A DNA stretch of 17,417 bases from Solobacterium sp. (GCA_015256455.1 JABZMB010000031.1:1-17417); one strand, 5' to 3'; positions 7,146 through 14,964 are shown, counted from the stretch's first letter. Made by a program: numbers and translations. Notes: generated from the sequence alone by a model not told the origin.

Positions 7146-9446
7146 TTAAGCGTTAATACCAGAAATGGTATATTCATCAAGAAGTTCTTTCTTAACTTTC
7201 TTATCTTTCTTTTGTTTTGTAGTCTTTTGCTTTGGCTTGGACTTCTCACGTAGTAAGCACCATACATAAGCCGCAACGAATATAGATGAACTTGTTCCTG
7301 CAATTAATCCAACTAACATCGCAAATACGAATGTAAAGATGGAATTACTACCCATGATGAGTAAGAAGATAACAGGAATAATCGTTGTAAGTGATGACAT
7401 CAAGGACATCTTGATAGCTTCATCAATCGCTTCATTTGCGATAGCACGATATTCTGTAGGTTCAATACGATTACGTAGATTTACTTCTTCACGTACACGG
7501 TCAAACACAATAATAGAGTTATTAATAGAGTAACCAATGATTGTGAGTAATACAGAAATCAATTCAATATTAACTTCTAGTCTTAAGATTCCAAATACCG
7601 CAATTACAATTAATACATCATGTACAAGTGCTACTAAGCATCCAAACGCATAGTCAAACTCATAACGGAAAGTGATATATGCAAGCATTGCAATCCACGC
7701 AACAACTGTCAGAATTACAGCACTTCTTACAAGTTCGGAACCGACTACTGGAGTAACAATGTTATCACCAGGTTCAACACCATACTTTTGTTCGAATGCC
7801 TTCTTAATTGTTGTTAACTGTTCTTTATCTAAAGAAGCCTTTGTTGTGGCGTAAACAGTATGTTCACCAGCACTCTGATAACTAAAGTCCTTATAACCTA
7901 ATGTTTCCATTTCAGCTTCCACATCAGAAACATTTACAACTTGCTCAGAAGTAACTGTTAACTTTGTACCAGACGCAAAGTCGATACCTAAGTTTAAGAA
8001 ACCATTTCCCTTAGCTAAGTTAAAGAAACTTAACGCTAGAGATAATACGATAATAGAAATGCTAGCGGCTACTGCATATTTTGCTTTACCCATGTAATCA
8101 AACTTGAATGTACCTGTATAGAATTGTTTTTCACCCTTTGATACATCAGGAATTTGATTCTTTTTAACAGCGAACAATTCTGGCTTGCCATCGCAAATGC
8201 CAGAGTCGACGATGAGATTTAATAACCACTTAGAGAAGCCTACGTTAAGAACCAATGTCATTACAACAGTGATAATTAGCATTGTAGCAAATCCCTTAAC
8301 TGTACCTGTTCCCCAGATATACATAATTAATGCGGCTAGTAGTGTTGTAAACTGTGCATCGAAGATTGCCCCAAAGGATAACTTGCCACCCTCCGCAACT
8401 GCAGCACGAATACTTCTACCTTTGTATAACTCTTGACGAATACGTTCATAGTTAATGATATTCGCATCGACAGTCATACCAACACCTAACACAAGTGCAC
8501 CGATACCAGATAATGTAAATACAGCACCCATTAAGGAGTAGATTCCAAATACGGCCCATACATAGAATACAAGCATGATAGATGAAATGAAACCTGGTAA
8601 ACGATATACAAGAATCATGACAGCCATTACAACCACAACGCCAATAACACCTGCAAGAGCTGTTACATGTAAAGCATCTGCACCATATGAAGCAGATACG
8701 ACGTTACTGGAAAGCTCAGTTAACTTAACTGGTAAGGAACCAGAGTTAATTAAGTTTGCTAAGGTTCTTGCTGTATCTTCTGTAAAGTGACCAGAGATTA
8801 CGCAGTCACCATTGATTTCACTATTTACAGAAGCAGCTGAGATATACTTAGGCTCTTCACCTTTCTTAGCCTTTGCAGCTTCAGCAGCGTATGTATCACC
8901 ATCTTGCCAATCTAGCCATACAACCATGATGTTTGTGCCATTGCCCTTTTGTGCAATTGCCTTTGTCATCGCCGCAAACTTTTCTTTATCCGCAATCTTT
9001 AAAGAAACAATAGGTTCACCCTCTTGGTACGCTAAGGATGCTCCACCTTCCTGTAAGATTGATGAATCAGCTAATTCATTGTTATCTACATCTCGGAATG
9101 TTAGATTCGCTGTTGTACCAATAAGAGCACGTGCAGTTTCTAGATCCTTTGCACCTGCAATCTGTACGCGAACACGGTTATTACCTTCAACAGTAATCTG
9201 TGGTTCACTAACACCCAATACGTTGATACGTTTCGAAATACTGTTAATCACAGCAGACATATCAACTGTAGAGCCTTCATTTAACGGTTCTACCTGATAT
9301 AAGATTTCAAAACCGCCACGTAAGTCTAAGCCAAGATTTAAGCCAGAGATAATCGAACGTATTGTTGTACCAACTAAAGTACCCAACAATAGAACAACTA
9401 ACGCAAAAACAGCTAGCTTACTTTTCTTTGTAGTATTCTTTGCCAT
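7146..9446 (-). CDS. secDF: Fused protein-export membrane protein SecDF
   Basis: SecD and SecF fused in one 766-aa polytopic membrane protein, which uses the ion gradient to help SecYEG/SecA pull preproteins across the membrane. The SecD half has an N-terminal membrane anchor (~11-33), the signature LDLRGG (40-45), an extracytoplasmic domain, then membrane segments including GVGMTVDANIINYERIR. The SecF half starts near residue 440 and has the matching NNSIIVFDRVREE. A lysine-rich cytoplasmic tail ends the protein. The fused form is common in Bacillota. The GGAGGG ribosome site lies inside the last codons of comN, only 3 bases separate the comN stop from this ATG, and translation is probably coupled. 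A terminator follows. Confidence 0.95.
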   Translation of the reverse strand: MAKNTTKKSKLAVFALVVLLLGTLVGTTIRSIISGLNLGLDLRGGFEILYQVEPLNEGSTVDMSAVINSISKRINVLGVSEPQITVEGNNRVRVQIAGAKDLETARALIGTTANLTFRDVDNNELADSSILQEGGASLAYQEGEPIVSLKIADKEKFAAMTKAIAQKGNGTNIMVVWLDWQDGDTYAAEAAKAKKGEEPKYISAASVNSEINGDCVISGHFTEDTARTLANLINSGSLPVKLTELSSNVVSASYGADALHVTALAGVIGVVVVMAVMILVYRLPGFISSIMLVFYVWAVFGIYSLMGAVFTLSGIGALVLGVGMTVDANIINYERIRQELYKGRSIRAAVAEGGKLSFGAIFDAQFTTLLAALIMYIWGTGTVKGFATMLIITVVMTLVLNVGFSKWLLNLIVDSGICDGKPELFAVKKNQIPDVSKGEKQFYTGTFKFDYMGKAKYAVAASISIIVLSLALSFFNLAKGNGFLNLGIDFASGTKLTVTSEQVVNVSDVEAEMETLGYKDFSYQSAGEHTVYATTKASLDKEQLTTIKKAFEQKYGVEPGDNIVTPVVGSELVRSAVILTVVAWIAMLAYITFRYEFDYAFGCLVALVHDVLIVIAVFGILRLEVNIELISVLLTIIGYSINNSIIVFDRVREEVNLRNRIEPTEYRAIANEAIDEAIKMSLMSSLTTIIPVIFLLIMGSNSIFTFVFAMLVGLIAGTSSSIFVAAYVWCLLREKSKPKQKTTKQKKDKKVKKELLDEYTISGINA

Positions 9447-9449
9447 AAG

Positions 9450-9737
9450 TTAATTCCCTCCAATGACATCCGCAAAATCTTCAAGATTTTTCTTCGCACC
9501 ATCAATAACAGCTTGTGTTGATAAGAAACGTACAATATCATTTGCAGCCACATTCCACACAACATCCACAGCTTGATTGAGGGTTCGCGGTGATTTATTA
9601 CGCCATAAATGATTCAGATAATCCTCAAGATTTACATATGTAAGAGTAGGCAAATCTTCTTTTTGTAATTTTTGTAATTTGAGAACCATCGTCAGTTCCA
9701 CTAATCGATGATTCACATCAAAAGTACTTTGTGACAT
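9450..9737 (-). CDS. comN: ComN-like post-transcriptional regulator family protein
   Basis: Small 95-aa soluble protein matching the Bacillota ComN (YrzD) post-transcriptional regulator family. The recognisable core is LTYVNLEDYL (32-41), WRNKSP (45-50), RTLNQAVDVV (51-60) and ANDIVRFLS (65-73). In Bacillus subtilis ComN acts on the comE message, and yrzD lies near secDF. The same neighbourhood supports this call here, but the target in this organism is unknown. The ATG at 9737 follows AGGAGG. A -10 element about 24 bases upstream makes this the first gene of a comN-secDF unit. I see no signal peptide or membrane segment. Confidence 0.82.
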   Translation of the reverse strand: MSQSTFDVNHRLVELTMVLKLQKLQKEDLPTLTYVNLEDYLNHLWRNKSPRTLNQAVDVVWNVAANDIVRFLSTQAVIDGAKKNLEDFADVIGGN

Positions 9738-9760
9738 GCCTTCCTCCTAACAACTTAGTT

Positions 9761-9766
9761 ATTATA
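9761..9766 (-). promoter_or_regulatory. Candidate -10 of the comN-secDF promoter
   Basis: A consensus TATAAT (complement of 9761-9766) lies about 24 bases before the comN ATG, giving a predicted start near 9754 and a very short leader carrying the AGGAGG site. The -35 region (about 17 bases upstream) reads TGGTTA, a poor match. The mraY terminator upstream makes a promoter necessary somewhere in this 224-base gap. Confidence 0.6.
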
Positions 9767-9858
9767 CCAAAAACATCTTTCAATAACCATTTGAAACAGA
9801 AATTTTAACAAAATCCTATACTGTTTTTTCAAGTATATGATTTGTCTTATTCCCTAAG

Positions 9859-9890
9859 CATTCAAATGATAAAAAGATACTGTTTGAATG
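9859..9890. repeat. 8-bp inverted repeat in the mraY/comN gap
   Basis: CATTCAAA (9859-9866) and TTTGAATG (9883-9890) form a perfect inverted repeat with a 16-base spacer. A related CATTTGAA occurs at 9788-9795. The gap is very AT-rich, so chance is a real possibility. If functional, it would be an operator upstream of the comN promoter. Confidence 0.3.
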
Positions 9891-9935
9891 GATAATACTT
9901 TTTACTATTATATCTTGTTTTATCTCTTTCAAAAC

Positions 9936-9963
9936 AAAAAATCCTAGATTTTCATCTAGGATT
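9936..9963 (-). terminator. Intrinsic terminator after mraY
   Basis: On the minus strand AATCCTAGAT (9954-9963) pairs with ATCTAGGATT (9940-9949) around the loop GAAA, a perfect 10-bp stem followed by a T-run. The stem begins within the mraY stop codon. It ends the dcw-type transcription unit. Confidence 0.93.
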
Positions 9964-10927
9964 AACGAATTCCAATAAACAGACCAATTCCAGCTAAGAT
10001 TGCCTCTACAAGCCAGAACATACGTACAATGCTAACTTCAGGCATACCCTTAATACGGAATGCATAATGAATTGGTGTGTATGGGAATACTTTCTTATGT
10101 CTAATTTTTACAGAACCAATCTGAATCATCACACAAAGTGTTTCAATCACTGGTACACCTGCGATTAAAATTAATAGTAATTCCGTCTTTGTAATCATCG
10201 CTAAGGCAGCTAATACACCACCTAAAGCAAGTGATCCAGTATCACCCATGAATACTTGTGCTGGTTTCTTATTATAATAAAGATAACCAAGCAAAGCACC
10301 AATCAAACAAACCACAAAGATTGCTAAGCCAATCTTTTCTTGTTTTAAAGTAATTACAAGATATGGAACTAAGGCAATAATACTTACACCTGAGGATAGA
10401 CCATCCATACCATCTGTTAGATTCACTGCGTTACTAGAACCCGCAAACATAAATAGCACTAAGAAGAAATATGCGATACCAAGTGGTATTACGATACGAG
10501 TAATTGGAAGTATAATTTCCAAAGACGCGTGTGAGCGGTATAACATGAAGAATATCACCGCTAATAGCACCTGCATCAAAAACTTATGCAATGGTTTTAA
10601 ACCTTCATTGTTTTTGAGTACAGCGATTAAGAAATCATCCACAAAACCAATTAAGCCATAGCCAATAAACGCTAATAGTACAATTAGTGTATCAAGGTCG
10701 TGAAAGATTCCCTTTACGAAAATCAAAGTTAATACAACTGGAACGATGATAAACAAGATACCACCCATAATAGGTGTTCCTGCCTTTTTCTTATCATCCT
10801 CTAGTGCATATTCACTAACTGTTTGTTTAAAGCTTAACTTTTTGAGGTACTGAATCAAAAACGGCATCGTCACTAGCACAATACTCAGACTCAGTACAAA
10901 ATATAAACTCATTTGAAATATTGACAT
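9962..10927 (-). CDS. mraY: Phospho-N-acetylmuramoyl-pentapeptide transferase, divergent active-site loops
   Basis: Polytopic membrane enzyme (321 aa) that moves phospho-MurNAc-pentapeptide to undecaprenyl phosphate, making lipid I. Conserved elements are GTPIMGG (50-56), FVDDFL (95-100) with the paired aspartates D97/D98, NLTDGMDGLSSG (169-180), and FMGDTGS (226-232) with the catalytic-site D229. Two usual elements are altered. The loop normally written PIHHHFE reads PIHYAFR (285-291), leaving one of three histidines. The segment normally GPxxH before GTPxMGG reads ALEDD (41-45). The other residues argue for a working MraY rather than another PNPT enzyme. The ATG at 10927 has AGGAG upstream, 12 bases after the PBP stop. 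Confidence 0.9.
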   Translation of the reverse strand: MSIFQMSLYFVLSLSIVLVTMPFLIQYLKKLSFKQTVSEYALEDDKKKAGTPIMGGILFIIVPVVLTLIFVKGIFHDLDTLIVLLAFIGYGLIGFVDDFLIAVLKNNEGLKPLHKFLMQVLLAVIFFMLYRSHASLEIILPITRIVIPLGIAYFFLVLFMFAGSSNAVNLTDGMDGLSSGVSIIALVPYLVITLKQEKIGLAIFVVCLIGALLGYLYYNKKPAQVFMGDTGSLALGGVLAALAMITKTELLLILIAGVPVIETLCVMIQIGSVKIRHKKVFPYTPIHYAFRIKGMPEVSIVRMFWLVEAILAGIGLFIGIR

Positions 10928-10939
10928 ATTTACTCCTGA

Positions 10940-13111
10940 CTACCCACCAAAGTGGATCGAGATAGCAGTTCCCTTTTCAATGTATGAACCAGCCGGAATA
11001 TCTTGTGAAGTTACAACGGATGTTTCATCACCTGAGATGTTAACATCTAATCCCGTCGCTTGCCAGAATCCTGCAACATCCTGCCTACTCCAACCTACCA
11101 TATTCGGTATATAAATCGTATTGGCATTGGTAACTAAGAATACCTTTTGTCCCGTCGTCACTGAATGTCCAACTTGTGGATATTGACGAATAACAGTATT
11201 TCCATCACCCAAGTTGTATAGTTCTGTACCATAGGAAGAAAGTGTATCTTGTACATAGCTTAAACTATGGTTGATTAACGATGGCATCTCATATACCGAA
11301 ACAGTTTCTGCTGTATTTTCTGGTGTTTCAGCTGTCTGCTGTGCAAAGCCATATTGCATCGCAATACGACGTAATAAGTTTACTTGTGGTTGCTGGTTAA
11401 CTGGTACACTTGAATCAATTCGGATTGCATAATAAACCAGAATCTGTGGGTTATCTGCCGGTAAAGCACCCATAAAGGAATAGATATACTTACCAGATTG
11501 ATAACTACCATCAATCGCAAATTCAGTTGTACCTGTCTTACCCATCACCTTGCATTCTGGGATACGATAACCACGACCTGTACCCTTATCATCATTTACT
11601 ACACGATATAGAATACTCTGTAGTTGTTTTGCTGTATCACTTGTGATTGGATGGCCTACGACTGTCTTATTTGCTTTATAGATATACTTTGAATTGTCAT
11701 AACCATCACGAATTGAATCAACGAAATATGGTTTTACCATTGTGCCATCAGAGAATACAGCACTATATGCCTGCATCAACTGTAACATTGTTACTGTAGA
11801 ACCCTGTCCAAAGGATAAGGACAGCTTATCCGACGGATAAGTAAAGTTTAATGTACCAGTCGCTTCTGGTAAGCCATCAGTATCAACATCATTGAAGAAG
11901 CCAAACTTTCTTAAATACTCTAAGTTTGTATCAGGTGTAATGACTTCATTTTGAATTGTACCTGCAACAGAGTTTAATGAGTATATAAGACCTGTATCAA
12001 AATCAACCGAACCGTATTGATATCGATATGCGTTGTATACACAACCTAAACTATTATCTGCAGTAGCACGGATAGGATTATTTTGGCTATCAGTACCATA
12101 ACAATAAGAATTACCATTTGTTAATTCAGATCCATTGTACTTACCTTCATTGATAGCCGCGGCCCATGTAAATGTCTTTAAAGTAGAACCTGGTTCATAA
12201 GGAATCTGTGCACCAGTGTTAGTATAATCAGAAATCTCACGAGTATTTGGGTCAAAAGAGTTGGATTGTCCCCAAGCTAAAATCTTGCCAGTCTTAATCT
12301 CCATGACACCACCCCAAACGTTATCTGCACCAAATTGGTTTTGGGTCATACTCATCGATTGTTCAAGCGTCTGTTGAATGGATGTATCTAGTGTTAGATA
12401 TACATCATCACCATTGATAGCACTGACAACTTCATCCTTCATACCAGGTAAACGATAACCATCTTTGTCTGTCTGGTATGTCCGTGAACCATTCGTACCA
12501 GATAGATACGAGTTAAGGTATAGTTCTAATCCCATCTGTCCAGTGGTAATACCATAGTCATCCTGTTGAGCAAATCCTACTAGGTTAGATGCGAATTGTC
12601 CGTTTGGATAAATACGTTTAATTGAATCCGTAAATTCAATACCAGGTAAGTGATAGGATTCAATCAATTCCTTTGTTGCTTGGGATAAACGACGTCCACC
12701 AATTCCTAACTCAGTCTGATAGATATCCTGAGAGAAGTATCCCATAATTTTGTCATAATCAATTTTTAATATTTCAGAAAGAACCTTTGCGGTTCCCTCT
12801 TTATCTTTTACATATGAAATCTGTCCCTCAATGGATTGACGAGCAGATGATAATACGCAAACGATATCGTAAGTACGATTATCCTGTGCGATAACTTGAC
12901 CATTTCGATCATATATAAATCCACGTAAGGCTAAACTTGTTTCAGTAACTGTATTGGCAGAATCTGCGTATATACTCAGATCTGTACCAGAACGTAAATG
13001 TACCTTCCCGATGGTTACGAAAAAAACATTAGAAGCAATCAGCAAAATTGCTGCTAATGTCACAATCAATATTCGGCGTACTTCATTACGGTATTTCTTT
13101 CTTTTTGCCAT
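10940..13111 (-). CDS. Class B penicillin-binding protein with two PASTA domains (PBP2B/PBP2X type)
   Basis: Septal-type monofunctional transpeptidase that cross-links peptidoglycan, anchored by one N-terminal membrane helix (~13-35). With the start used here it is 723 aa. The dimerisation domain spans ~60-230. The transpeptidase has STLK (309-312, nucleophile S309), SLN (378-380) and KTGT (525-528). Two PASTA domains follow (~606-662 and ~666-723). I chose the ATG at 13111 because it follows the ftsL stop by one base, has GGAG just upstream and gives a normal basic N-terminus. A TTG at 13156, inside ftsL, also has AGGAG before it and would add 15 residues. The order ftsL-pbp-mraY resembles the streptococcal pbp2X locus. 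Confidence 0.94.
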   Translation of the reverse strand: MAKRKKYRNEVRRILIVTLAAILLIASNVFFVTIGKVHLRSGTDLSIYADSANTVTETSLALRGFIYDRNGQVIAQDNRTYDIVCVLSSARQSIEGQISYVKDKEGTAKVLSEILKIDYDKIMGYFSQDIYQTELGIGGRRLSQATKELIESYHLPGIEFTDSIKRIYPNGQFASNLVGFAQQDDYGITTGQMGLELYLNSYLSGTNGSRTYQTDKDGYRLPGMKDEVVSAINGDDVYLTLDTSIQQTLEQSMSMTQNQFGADNVWGGVMEIKTGKILAWGQSNSFDPNTREISDYTNTGAQIPYEPGSTLKTFTWAAAINEGKYNGSELTNGNSYCYGTDSQNNPIRATADNSLGCVYNAYRYQYGSVDFDTGLIYSLNSVAGTIQNEVITPDTNLEYLRKFGFFNDVDTDGLPEATGTLNFTYPSDKLSLSFGQGSTVTMLQLMQAYSAVFSDGTMVKPYFVDSIRDGYDNSKYIYKANKTVVGHPITSDTAKQLQSILYRVVNDDKGTGRGYRIPECKVMGKTGTTEFAIDGSYQSGKYIYSFMGALPADNPQILVYYAIRIDSSVPVNQQPQVNLLRRIAMQYGFAQQTAETPENTAETVSVYEMPSLINHSLSYVQDTLSSYGTELYNLGDGNTVIRQYPQVGHSVTTGQKVFLVTNANTIYIPNMVGWSRQDVAGFWQATGLDVNISGDETSVVTSQDIPAGSYIEKGTAISIHFGG

Positions 13112-13112
13112 T

Positions 13113-13439
13113 CTAATCTCCAGTTGTCTTGCTAGATCCACCTGTGATAGTGACAATGTTCTCCTGTTTCTTACTTAGACCGTTACTTGCAGCGATTTCG
13201 TCAACACGGTTATTTGATCCTAAGTTCAAGATTTCTACCTTTAGTGCATCATTCTGCGTACGTAATGTCACGATATCAGCTTCCATTTGTTGGGTTTGAG
13301 CACTTAAGGCATTGTTATAAGTTCTTAAGAATATGGAACTAGCCAAATAAAGTGTAGCAGAAATCATGAACATCCATATAGAAAAATTTAAAAATGCAGT
13401 ATTTTTTTTCTGTTTTTTTCTTTTAACAATCTTGGCCAT
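13113..13439 (-). CDS. ftsL: Cell division protein FtsL
   Basis: Small 108-aa bitopic division protein that, with the DivIC/FtsB type partner, activates septal peptidoglycan synthesis. A very basic cytoplasmic start (KIVKRKKQKK) precedes one membrane segment (~17-38). A coiled-coil stretch follows (~42-75, with repeated L/I and Q/E). The family is poorly conserved in sequence, so the call rests on this architecture and on position between rsmH and a class B PBP. The ribosome site GGAG lies in the last codons of rsmH. The N-terminal lysine codons create runs of eight and seven A residues on the coding strand. Confidence 0.87.
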   Translation of the reverse strand: MAKIVKRKKQKKNTAFLNFSIWMFMISATLYLASSIFLRTYNNALSAQTQQMEADIVTLRTQNDALKVEILNLGSNNRVDEIAASNGLSKKQENIVTITGGSSKTTGD

Positions 13440-13444
13440 ATCCC

Positions 13445-14380
13445 TTATTCTCCTTTTTTCTCTATTACTCGTAACTTTGCACTGTGAGAGCGATGATTAT
13501 CTTCTAACTCTTCATCAGTAGCTGTGATTGGCTTTTTTGTGATTAAGTTGTAATCTGCTTGTTTGATATCCGATGCCTTAATTGGAATACGTGGGTCAAT
13601 ATAAGGTGTCGAAGAATATTCTTTGAACACATTTTTAACCATGCGATCTTCCAAGGAATGGAATGTGATGATTGCACATCTACCATTAGGCTTTAATAAG
13701 CTCAGTGCATCTTCCAATCCTTTTTGTAGTGCTCCAAGTTCATCATTTACTTCAATACGTAATGCTTGGAATGTTTGTTTTGCTGGGTGTCCTTTTTGAC
13801 GTAACACCTTGTCTGGTAAAGCTGACTTGATAACATCCACCAATTGGAATGTTGTTTCAATTGGTTGGATAGCTCGTTGTTTTTCAATTGCTCTTGCAAT
13901 TGATTTTGTAAACTTTTCTTCTCCATACTCATGTAAGATACGGCAGAGTTCTTCGAAGGAATATGTATTCACGACTTGATATGCATCCAACTGTTGTTCT
14001 TGATTCATTCGCATATCTAAACGTGCATCATATCGATAACTAAATCCTCTTGTAGGATCATCAAACTGTGGCGAACTAACTCCTAAGTCCATCATGATTC
14101 CATCCACTTCATGAATTCCTCTTTTTGCAAGTTCTTCCTTCATGGAGCGAAAGTCGTTGTGAATCATCGTGATATAGGACAACACATCTTTCAAGTTCTC
14201 TGTAGATTCCGCAATTGCTTGACTATCTTTATCAAACGCATATAGATGACCACTCTTTAATTTGGAAATCAGATAACCGGAATGTCCTCCTCTACCTAAT
14301 GTTCCATCTACGTAAATGCCATCTTCTTTTACATTGAGTGAATCCACTGTTTCTTTTAATAAGACTGATGTGTGCTTCAT
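13445..14380 (-). CDS. rsmH: 16S rRNA m4C1402 N4-methyltransferase
   Basis: SAM-dependent enzyme (311 aa, normal length) that methylates N4 of C1402 in 16S rRNA. The SAM-binding motif is YVDGTLGRGGHSG (23-35). MMDLGVSSPQFD (94-105), RGFSYRYDARLDMRM (109-123) and FHSLEDR (238-244) are all family signatures. The start codon overlaps the mraZ stop as ATGA (14377-14380), and GGAG lies upstream inside mraZ, so translation is coupled. rsmH next to mraZ and ftsL is the standard start of the dcw cluster. Confidence 0.97.
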   Translation of the reverse strand: MKHTSVLLKETVDSLNVKEDGIYVDGTLGRGGHSGYLISKLKSGHLYAFDKDSQAIAESTENLKDVLSYITMIHNDFRSMKEELAKRGIHEVDGIMMDLGVSSPQFDDPTRGFSYRYDARLDMRMNQEQQLDAYQVVNTYSFEELCRILHEYGEEKFTKSIARAIEKQRAIQPIETTFQLVDVIKSALPDKVLRQKGHPAKQTFQALRIEVNDELGALQKGLEDALSLLKPNGRCAIITFHSLEDRMVKNVFKEYSSTPYIDPRIPIKASDIKQADYNLITKKPITATDEELEDNHRSHSAKLRVIEKKGE

Positions 14381-14817
14381 GCTTGTAATAGCTCCGTTAA
14401 GTCTTCTGCGAAGTCTTCTAATTCACCCATAGATTCTTCGTTGTATTGTTCAAACACTTTCTCTGGCCAAATTTCGAAGTGATCAGAAGCACCTACAATC
14501 ACGCAAGATTTTTCAAATCCACGATCAGAAATCTGAAACTGTGGTAGTAAGATTCTTCCTTGGTTATCTACACCACACTCATCTGCCTTGCCTAAGATAC
14601 TACGCACAAAGGCACGGGCTTTTTTATTTGTGATTGGTAACTTGTTTAGTTTTGACACCAACTCGTTCCATTCATTTTCCGCAAATGCAGCCAAGCATCC
14701 ATCCATCCACTCAGTAACGTAAATCTTTGTCGTCAACTGGTCTCTGTATTTAGACGGAATAATCAGTCTGTTTTTCGGATCTAGGTTATGTCTGTATTCA
14801 CCTGTGAACATCACCAT
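14377..14817 (-). CDS. mraZ: Transcriptional regulator MraZ
   Basis: DNA-binding protein of the AbrB-like superfamily that regulates its own dcw operon. It carries two tandem SpoVT-AbrB-type repeats with the signatures LDPKNRLIIPSKYR and VDNQGRILLPQF. I chose the ATG at 14817 (146 aa): GGAGGG (14827-14832) lies 9 bases upstream, and family members typically begin M(F)xGEY. An earlier ATG at 14844 would add nine residues, but it has no clear ribosome site and would put the MraZ-type boxes inside the coding region. An ATG at 14811 is also possible. The leader contains four repeated boxes, consistent with autoregulation. Confidence 0.94.
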   Translation of the reverse strand: MVMFTGEYRHNLDPKNRLIIPSKYRDQLTTKIYVTEWMDGCLAAFAENEWNELVSKLNKLPITNKKARAFVRSILGKADECGVDNQGRILLPQFQISDRGFEKSCVIVGASDHFEIWPEKVFEQYNEESMGELEDFAEDLTELLQA

Positions 14818-14830
14818 CTGAATATTCCCT

Positions 14831-14868
14831 CCACTTTGCTCCATTTCTTACCACTATTCTACCACTTT
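14831..14868 (-). promoter_or_regulatory. Putative MraZ operator (four direct repeats)
   Basis: Four heptamers lie in tandem on the minus strand: AAAGTGG (14862-14868), ATAGTGG (14851-14857), GAAATGG (14841-14847) and AAAGTGG (14831-14837). They are spaced 11, 10 and 10 bases, on one face of the helix. MraZ proteins are known to bind short G-rich direct repeats about 10 bp apart before mraZ (TGGGN in E. coli, AAAGTG-type boxes in mycoplasmas). The last box overlaps the ribosome site. Confidence 0.82.
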
Positions 14869-14874
14869 GTTATT

Positions 14875-14880
14875 ATTATA
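14875..14880 (-). promoter_or_regulatory. Candidate -10 of the mraZ promoter
   Basis: TATAAT (complement of 14875-14880) lies 6 bases before the first MraZ-type box and would start transcription near 14868. The -35 region falls in the T-run of the preceding terminator and has no good TTGACA match, so this promoter may be intrinsically weak. Confidence 0.65.
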
Positions 14881-14889
14881 CAAGATAAA

Positions 14890-14964
14890 AAATATAAAAA
14901 AAGAAGAAAAATCTCGCTTTTTATCGGCATTTTTGACATTTTTGCCTCAGCGTGATTTTTCTTC
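14890..14964 (-). terminator. Long imperfect inverted repeat with T-run, likely terminator of priA-GNAT
   Basis: Arms GAAGAAAAATC (complement of 14954-14964) and GATTTTTCTTC (complement of 14903-14913) pair over 11 bp. After one A-A mismatch, CGCT (14949-14952) pairs with AGCG (14915-14918). An inner GGCA (14943-14946) and TGCC (14926-14929) can also pair. A T-rich tract (TTTTTTTATATTTTTT) follows in the minus direction. The total hairpin is 62 bases, long for an intrinsic terminator. Confidence 0.68.

Noticed and set aside
8812..9297. 161-codon open frame on the plus strand opposite secDF
   Set aside because: It is the antisense shadow of the strongly conserved SecD domain, with no ribosome site or recognisable domain.
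13390..13425. A8 and A7 runs at the start of ftsL as a programmed frameshift site
   Set aside because: They simply encode a lysine-rich tail, the zero frame runs through into a normal FtsL, and no alternative frame gives a meaningful product.
14818..14844. Upstream ATG (14844) as the mraZ start
   Set aside because: It lacks a Shine-Dalgarno sequence, extends beyond the usual MraZ N-terminus and would place the MraZ-type boxes in the coding region.
14933..14938. TTGACA on the plus strand as a -35 box
   Set aside because: No -10-like hexamer lies 16-18 bases downstream, and no plus-strand gene follows; it is part of the inverted repeat.
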